Of a DNA stretch of 36,322 nt, positions 32,880 to 36,322 are shown in pieces (the stretch's first letter is position 1; each line of letters opens with the position of its first letter). The DNA comes from an uncultured Clostridia bacterium. GTDB lineage: Bacteria > Bacillota > Clostridia > Christensenellales > UBA1242. The position numbers and the translations under genes were made by a program. The DNA is taken from positions 1-36,322 of the forward strand of contig CALWJU010000040.1 of assembly GCA_944381105.1 (NCBI GenBank). The letters are read 5' to 3'. The notes under the pieces are model-generated. The model was given only the letters and a program-made list of their open reading frames with translations, ran no database searches and was not told the DNA's origin.

Positions 32880-33188
32880 ATGGAAAATTTTTTTAAAAAA
32901 GTTTACAAGGCAGTAAAATTAATCCCTCGTGGAAAAGTTTGCACTTATGGTGAAATCGCAAAATTTTTGAGGATGCCACACCATGCAAGACAGGTTGGCT
33001 GGGCGTTACATAAAAACCCACATCCAATCAAAGTCCCATGTCATCGTGTGGTGTTTGCTGATGGAACCCTATCTCCTGCATTTGCCTTTGGTGGTGAAAA
33101 TAGGCAAAAAGAACTCCTTTTAAGCGAAGGCGTTCAATTTAAAGATGATAAAGTTGATATGAAACAATGTTTTTATAGATTAACGTAA
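32880..33188 (+). CDS. MGMT/Ogt-type alkyltransferase domain protein
   Basis: 102 residues, only the C-terminal DNA-binding and active-site domain of O6-alkylguanine-DNA alkyltransferases. It has IPRGKVCTYGEIA (helix-turn-helix), ARQVGWALHKNP with the arginine finger region, and VPCHRVV with the acceptor Cys. Because that Cys is kept it could be catalytic, unlike alkyltransferase-like (ATL) proteins, which have Trp there. It lacks the usual N-terminal domain. Probably leaderless: there is no ribosome site. Role: repair or recognition of alkylated guanine. Confidence 0.88.
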   Translation: MENFFKKVYKAVKLIPRGKVCTYGEIAKFLRMPHHARQVGWALHKNPHPIKVPCHRVVFADGTLSPAFAFGGENRQKELLLSEGVQFKDDKVDMKQCFYRLT

Positions 33189-33208
33189 TTTTTTAATTAA
33201 TAAAAATA

Positions 33209-33238
33209 TTGACATTTTATCGTAATTTACATTATAAT
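33209..33238 (+). promoter_or_regulatory. Promoter of the structured small RNA
   Basis: TTGACA (33209-33214), an 18-nt spacer and TATAAT (33233-33238). Transcription should begin near 33245, with no reading frame behind it and a terminator about 90 nt on. Confidence 0.85.
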
Positions 33239-33244
33239 ATTTGT

Positions 33245-33362
33245 GAACTCTAATTCAGAGTCGAGAATTTTTCTCTTCGCATATAGGATAATTGCTTTCT
33301 GCAAATTATCTGTGTGGATAGGTATTCACAAAAAAAGGATGCTTTTTTAGCATCCTTTTCCC
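33245..33362 (+). ncRNA. Stand-alone structured small RNA, family unknown
   Basis: About 115 nt between a consensus promoter and a terminator, with no coding frame. The ends pair: TTGTGAA (33241-33247) with TTCACAA (33325-33331). Inside are ACTCT/AGAGT with a 5-nt loop (33247-33261), GAGAA/TTCTC with loop TTT (33263-33275), and GATAATT-GC / GC-AAATTATC with a 5-nt loop and one bulge (33287-33310). Paired termini around two small hairpins and a longer one recall retron msr-msd RNA, but it is short and points toward, not away from, the RT gene. It does not match the SRP RNA, tmRNA, 6S or riboswitch patterns that I know. Confidence 0.7.
33333..33359. terminator. Bidirectional terminator, RT gene and small RNA
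   Basis: Perfect 10-bp stem AAAAGGATGC (33333-33342) with GCATCCTTTT (33350-33359) and a 7-nt loop. Seven Ts follow on the minus strand and a TTTTCCCTTTT tract on the plus strand. It lies 5 nt past the RT stop. Confidence 0.92.
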
Positions 33363-33364
33363 TT

Positions 33365-34534
33365 TTAATTAAATTGACAAATTTTAAGTAAATCGCTTGC
33401 TATATCAAAATATTTTGTGTTTTCATCATATTTTTTGCCAATATTTGCCATTATTTTTACTAATTTTCCCCTAGGCACACCGCTAATTTTATCAAGTACA
33501 AAATATTTTTTATTCTTTATATTATAAATTATATCATAACACTTTTCATTAAGATAAAAAGGTACAGGCAAACCTAATCCAATGAATGCTTGTATAAAAA
33601 CCGTTTTACAAAAATTTTCATCCTCTTTAAAACAATCATACCTAGAATACAGTCTATATTTTGAGACAAAACCTTTGCATTCCCATTTGGTTTTGTTTTT
33701 TCTTATCTTTTTATAGATTACCCCTCTTGCAAGTATTTTTAAAATCGTTTTTAATGCCCTATCATTGTCTTGATACCTTAAAATTATATCTTCAATCTGT
33801 TTTTTAAATCTTATTTTTTCCTTGTCTGCAATACCTATCGTGATTGTGTCTGCAAATGAAATTTTAAAGTCTAACACGTTTACACTTTTAGGAGTGTCCT
33901 TGTCGGTAAAGCAATTAAACTTTGTATCAAAATGAATTTGAGTTTTGTTTTTATAGCCAATGCTCTCGTCATAAAAAATTTTATTGACAGTGCTTGTCAA
34001 TCTCGCTTTTATTTCATCTTCTGGTACTCTTCTATTTACTATCATAATAACATCATCAACAAACCTTTCATAAAAAGCAATATCTTTGTAGGTATTTTTA
34101 ATTTCTCGGTCAAACTCACTCGCAATCACTTCTGCCATTGTAGTATTTAAATTAATTCCTGGCATACAATATTTCAAAAAATTTGCGTAATCCTTCAAAA
34201 AGTTTTGTTGAAAATCATTTAATAGTCTATTTATCTGACATTTTTCAAGTATATAATTTAAATTTAATGAATTAAAATAATTTTTAAAATCAAATCTTAC
34301 AATAGTGTAATTTCTTAATTTTTTTACTATTTTGTCAAGATGAGAGGCAATCTGTACTTTATTATTAAAACAAACTTTCTTTTCTTTTAAAATAATTTTA
34401 TTAATTTCATCTATTATTGTTTTTTCAAAAGAATTAGGTCTGACTGTCACAAATTTTCTCTTTTTAGCCATTTTCTTGACTTTTATCATCCTAAATTTTA
34501 AATTTTCTTTTAAATTATATGATTGTTGGTCCAT
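33365..34534 (-). CDS. Reverse transcriptase, AbiA/DRT-like group
   Basis: 389 residues. RT motifs in order: VRFDFKNYFNSL (79-90, catalytic Asp82), CMPGINLNTTMAEVIASEFD (123-142, where template-binding motifs normally carry P.G..S), and ERFVDDVIMIV (156-166, catalytic Asp160-Asp161). The FVDD box with a preceding Arg is like that of abortive-infection and DRT/unknown-group RTs rather than group II introns (YADD with maturase domain) or typical retrons. No integrase, maturase or nuclease domain is seen; residues 225-389 are a C-terminal helical part. AGAGGTGG lies 5 nt before the ATG. It follows the DUF4116 gene by 73 nt in one transcript. Confidence 0.85.
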   Translation of the reverse strand: MDQQSYNLKENLKFRMIKVKKMAKKRKFVTVRPNSFEKTIIDEINKIILKEKKVCFNNKVQIASHLDKIVKKLRNYTIVRFDFKNYFNSLNLNYILEKCQINRLLNDFQQNFLKDYANFLKYCMPGINLNTTMAEVIASEFDREIKNTYKDIAFYERFVDDVIMIVNRRVPEDEIKARLTSTVNKIFYDESIGYKNKTQIHFDTKFNCFTDKDTPKSVNVLDFKISFADTITIGIADKEKIRFKKQIEDIILRYQDNDRALKTILKILARGVIYKKIRKNKTKWECKGFVSKYRLYSRYDCFKEDENFCKTVFIQAFIGLGLPVPFYLNEKCYDIIYNIKNKKYFVLDKISGVPRGKLVKIMANIGKKYDENTKYFDIASDLLKICQFN

Positions 34535-34607
34535 TATCCACCTCTTAGTATAATTTTACAACACATCACCTCTTTTCACAAAGATATATGTCAAAAATCA
34601 CAATAAA

Positions 34608-35591
34608 TTATCTATCATTTTCAAAAATATATTCATCTGCAAGTCTTAACAACGATTCTTCTTGTTCTTTATCTAGGCTATATCTTTTTATAAACTTTTT
34701 TATCTCTTCCTCATCTTTCATAAACAATAGTTTTGTGTTAAATAAATTTGCACATAGATAAGCATCAATATCTATTTTTGCCTCTCGGTATTCTTCATTG
34801 TTCTCAAACTCTTTAACCTCATTTTTATATTGATTTATTATATCTTTATCTTCCCTCATTTTCTTTGATAGATAAGGGTATAATCTATAATTATAGTGTA
34901 TTACTTTTAAAGCTAAGGTCTTATTATTTTTAATATTTGGCGTAACCGCCTTATAGCAATGAAAATCTCGTTCACTTGCAATGTTTGCAAGTTTTAAATC
35001 ACTTCTATACTTCCACGGCAAATCAAAGAATAGCGATGGACTTGTTTTCAATGCTTTTCCAACTAGCAATCTTAAATTTTTAAGTCTTTCGGACAAATAT
35101 TGATAAGCAAAGCCATTTTCCTTGACTAGTTTCAGGGCTAACTCTCCGTCATTTTTTAACCATGGTCCCACATATTTTAAGGCTTCAACTCTATAAGTCT
35201 TAGCAAAAAATATAGCAAGTTCTTTGCTCTGTTTTAACCTCTTTGATGCAAACTGCATAGCCTCAGGATTTTCATATACTGCAAGTTTTACAACATCTTC
35301 GTTATCTTTAAATTGCTCGCTTGCATACTGCAAAGTCATAGGATTTTCTCTTAGCATATAGATTAAAGTATCTAAATTTTCTCCTAACTTACGCTTGATG
35401 CTGTCTAATATTTCTTTATCAACTAAAACAGCCCTGCCTGTATTATGGATAATCTCTTCTATGGTAACTTTTACCACTCCTAAATCAATCTTATTAAAGC
35501 TTTCTCTTATTGCCTGTTTTTTTGACTTTACTTTCTCTTTGCCTAAATTATTTAATAACACAGATATAATAAGACTATCATCTTTGCCCAT
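34608..35591 (-). CDS. DUF4116-repeat protein
   Basis: About 327 residues, soluble and helical. At least five degenerate repeats of about 22-24 residues of the type LQYASEQFKDNEDVVKLAVY and MQFASKRLKQSKELAIFFAK run from about residue 88 to 250, the DUF4116 pattern. The function of this repeat is unknown; solenoid-like protein binding is likely. The flanking N- and C-terminal parts are unrecognised. I start at the ATG at 35591; the GTG at 35597 is part of the GAGGTG ribosome site. It is first in the operon with the RT gene and has a consensus promoter. Confidence 0.82.
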   Translation of the reverse strand: MGKDDSLIISVLLNNLGKEKVKSKKQAIRESFNKIDLGVVKVTIEEIIHNTGRAVLVDKEILDSIKRKLGENLDTLIYMLRENPMTLQYASEQFKDNEDVVKLAVYENPEAMQFASKRLKQSKELAIFFAKTYRVEALKYVGPWLKNDGELALKLVKENGFAYQYLSERLKNLRLLVGKALKTSPSLFFDLPWKYRSDLKLANIASERDFHCYKAVTPNIKNNKTLALKVIHYNYRLYPYLSKKMREDKDIINQYKNEVKEFENNEEYREAKIDIDAYLCANLFNTKLLFMKDEEEIKKFIKRYSLDKEQEESLLRLADEYIFENDR

Positions 35592-35612
35592 AAACACCTC
35601 TATTTTTTATTA

Positions 35613-35641
35613 ATTATAATATATAACTATTCAGGTGTCAA
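35613..35641 (-). promoter_or_regulatory. Promoter of the DUF4116-RT operon
   Basis: Consensus TTGACA (35636-35641), a 17-nt spacer and TATAAT (35613-35618), with GAGGTG before the ATG at 35591. Confidence 0.9.
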
Positions 35642-35680
35642 TAGCAAATGTTAAGAAAATACATACAAGAATTGCTAGTC

Positions 35681-36037
35681 TTAAACCTTTTGAATACTGT
35701 CAAAATCAACATTGGTGAAATATTGTTTCAATGTTGTCATGTCAGACACTTCATGTGATGAGCTGTCAAACATCAACATAACCAGCAAATCACAAGAATA
35801 AGTTATGTTTGAAACATAAAAATATTCGGCAAATTGATAACTTATAATTCCTAATATACTTGATTCACTATTAGAAGAAGTGATTGCACCCTCAAAATGA
35901 CAATCTTGAACGATAATTTGTGAACTGTTTACACCAATAAAATGTTGATTTGCAACAAAGTTGACTTCATATGCAGAAATATTTCCATAATTCTCGCATC
36001 CCTCTATTGTTCCAGGATAGTTTGACGCAGTTAGCAA
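35681..36037 (-). pseudogene. Remnant of a GLUG/beta-helix-type surface protein
   Basis: The frame is open for about 120 codons but has no ATG and no ribosome site; a stop lies just upstream and the first possible start is a TTG. The text has GCENYGNISAYEV and later VQDCHFEGAI, the Cys-x-Asn-x-Gly pattern of right-handed beta-helix (GLUG-like) repeats found in large secreted surface proteins. The C-terminal 60 residues are unrelated and hydrophobic in part. Most likely the tail of a large gene whose front has been lost. 36038-36208 behind it shows no gene. Confidence 0.6.
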
Positions 36038-36208
36038 AAGGTAAATTTATTAATTTAGATTTCGCTAGATTTTAAAAATATTTATACAAAGTCTTAATAT
36101 TTTATCTTACATATTTAATTTTTTATTCCATTGAATACTTTTTCTCATTGTACAGATAAAGTTTAACATAGATTTACACTTTAACTATTTTATCTCAGAT
36201 AACACGAA

Positions 36209-36238
36209 AAAAGAGCGAAGAATAATCTTCGCTCTTTT
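36209..36238 (-). terminator. Strong terminator
   Basis: Perfect 13-bp stem AAAAGAGCGAAGA / TCTTCGCTCTTTT with loop ATAA. It lies 31 nt beyond the stop of a gene entering from the right edge. It would work in either direction. Confidence 0.93.
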
Positions 36239-36269
36239 CTTTAATTAAATAGTAAGTTGCAATTTTAAG

Positions 36270-36322
36270 TTATTGATTAACAGTGTGTATCTCTACACTT
36301 GTACTTCCTAGAATATATACTC
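36270..36322 (-). CDS. C-terminal end of a leftward gene (partial)
   Basis: From the right edge the minus strand reads VYILGSTSVEIHTVNQ and a stop at 36270-36272, the only one of the three frames compatible with the downstream terminator spacing. Too short to identify. The Val/Thr/Ser-rich end would suit an extracellular beta protein, which is a guess. Confidence 0.5.
   Translation of the reverse strand, partial: VYILGSTSVEIHTVNQ

Noticed and set aside
33245-33362. Retron msr-msd identity for the small RNA
   Set aside because: Suggestive fold, but the RNA is short, has its own promoter and is convergent with the RT rather than upstream in the same direction. Kept only as a possibility.
33365-34534. 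Group II intron maturase or transposon RT
   Set aside because: The active site is FVDD, not YADD, no maturase or endonuclease domain is present, and no intron RNA structure surrounds the gene.
1-36322. CRISPR array
   Set aside because: I found no regularly spaced direct repeats with unique spacers and no cas genes.

Overview
The window is AT-rich bacterial chromosome, tightly packed and mostly transcribed leftward. The gene content (WhiA, DnaE-type Pol III, SpmA/SpmB, pyruvate phosphate dikinase, omega subunit, sigma-A-like TTGACA/TATAAT promoters, GGAGG ribosome sites) points to an uncultured low-GC Firmicute of clostridial type. The standard genetic code gives intact proteins throughout. 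No database search was possible, so names rest on motifs and gene order.

Layout. 1-140: tRNA-Gly(TCC) and the 5' end of a second tRNA, leftward from a clear promoter. 234-1583: an orphan Asn/Lys-rich gene. 1582-7912: PHP phosphoesterase - whiA - dnaE - pfk-like operon; its promoter carries a 21-bp palindrome over the -10. 7959-15087: the housekeeping run rpoZ / priA - def / fmt - rlmN / rsgA - rpe, without the coaBC, rsmB, stp and prkC genes often found there. In two of its gaps lie copies of an unusual element that folds as an almost gap-free four-way junction, and one gap holds a 95% AT island. 15305-19824: ppdK, a tiny XRE regulator, an ATP-grasp-like protein of unknown role and a RadC/JAMM protein. 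19962-25925: cell-surface and unknown genes: a membrane-anchored coiled-coil protein, an HD hydrolase, two transglutaminase-like proteins and a small membrane protein. 26097-29570: a HAD hydrolase with an apparent one-base deletion near its 3' end, convergent with an orphan TrbL/VirB6-like membrane protein. 29611-33188: rsmA, tatD, spmAB, a small unknown gene and an MGMT-type gene. 33209-35641: the most novel-looking locus. A two-gene operon (DUF4116-repeat protein, then a reverse transcriptase with an FVDD active site) is convergent with a stand-alone structured small RNA that has its own promoter and shares a bidirectional terminator. 35681-36322: the remnant of a surface beta-helix protein, a strong terminator and the last codons of another leftward gene.

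How the parts work together. The left half is translation, replication and cell-cycle housekeeping: formyl-Met-tRNA synthesis and deformylation, 23S and 16S rRNA methylation, 30S maturation, restart helicase, replicase, sugar-phosphate enzymes. Gene order there is like that of other Firmicutes but thinned out. At least three genes (priA, the MGMT gene and the large transglutaminase) have a -10 box so close to the start codon that the transcript would be leaderless. The right end holds the accessory material. The RT/DUF4116/small-RNA locus is the best candidate for an undescribed, possibly antiviral, system.
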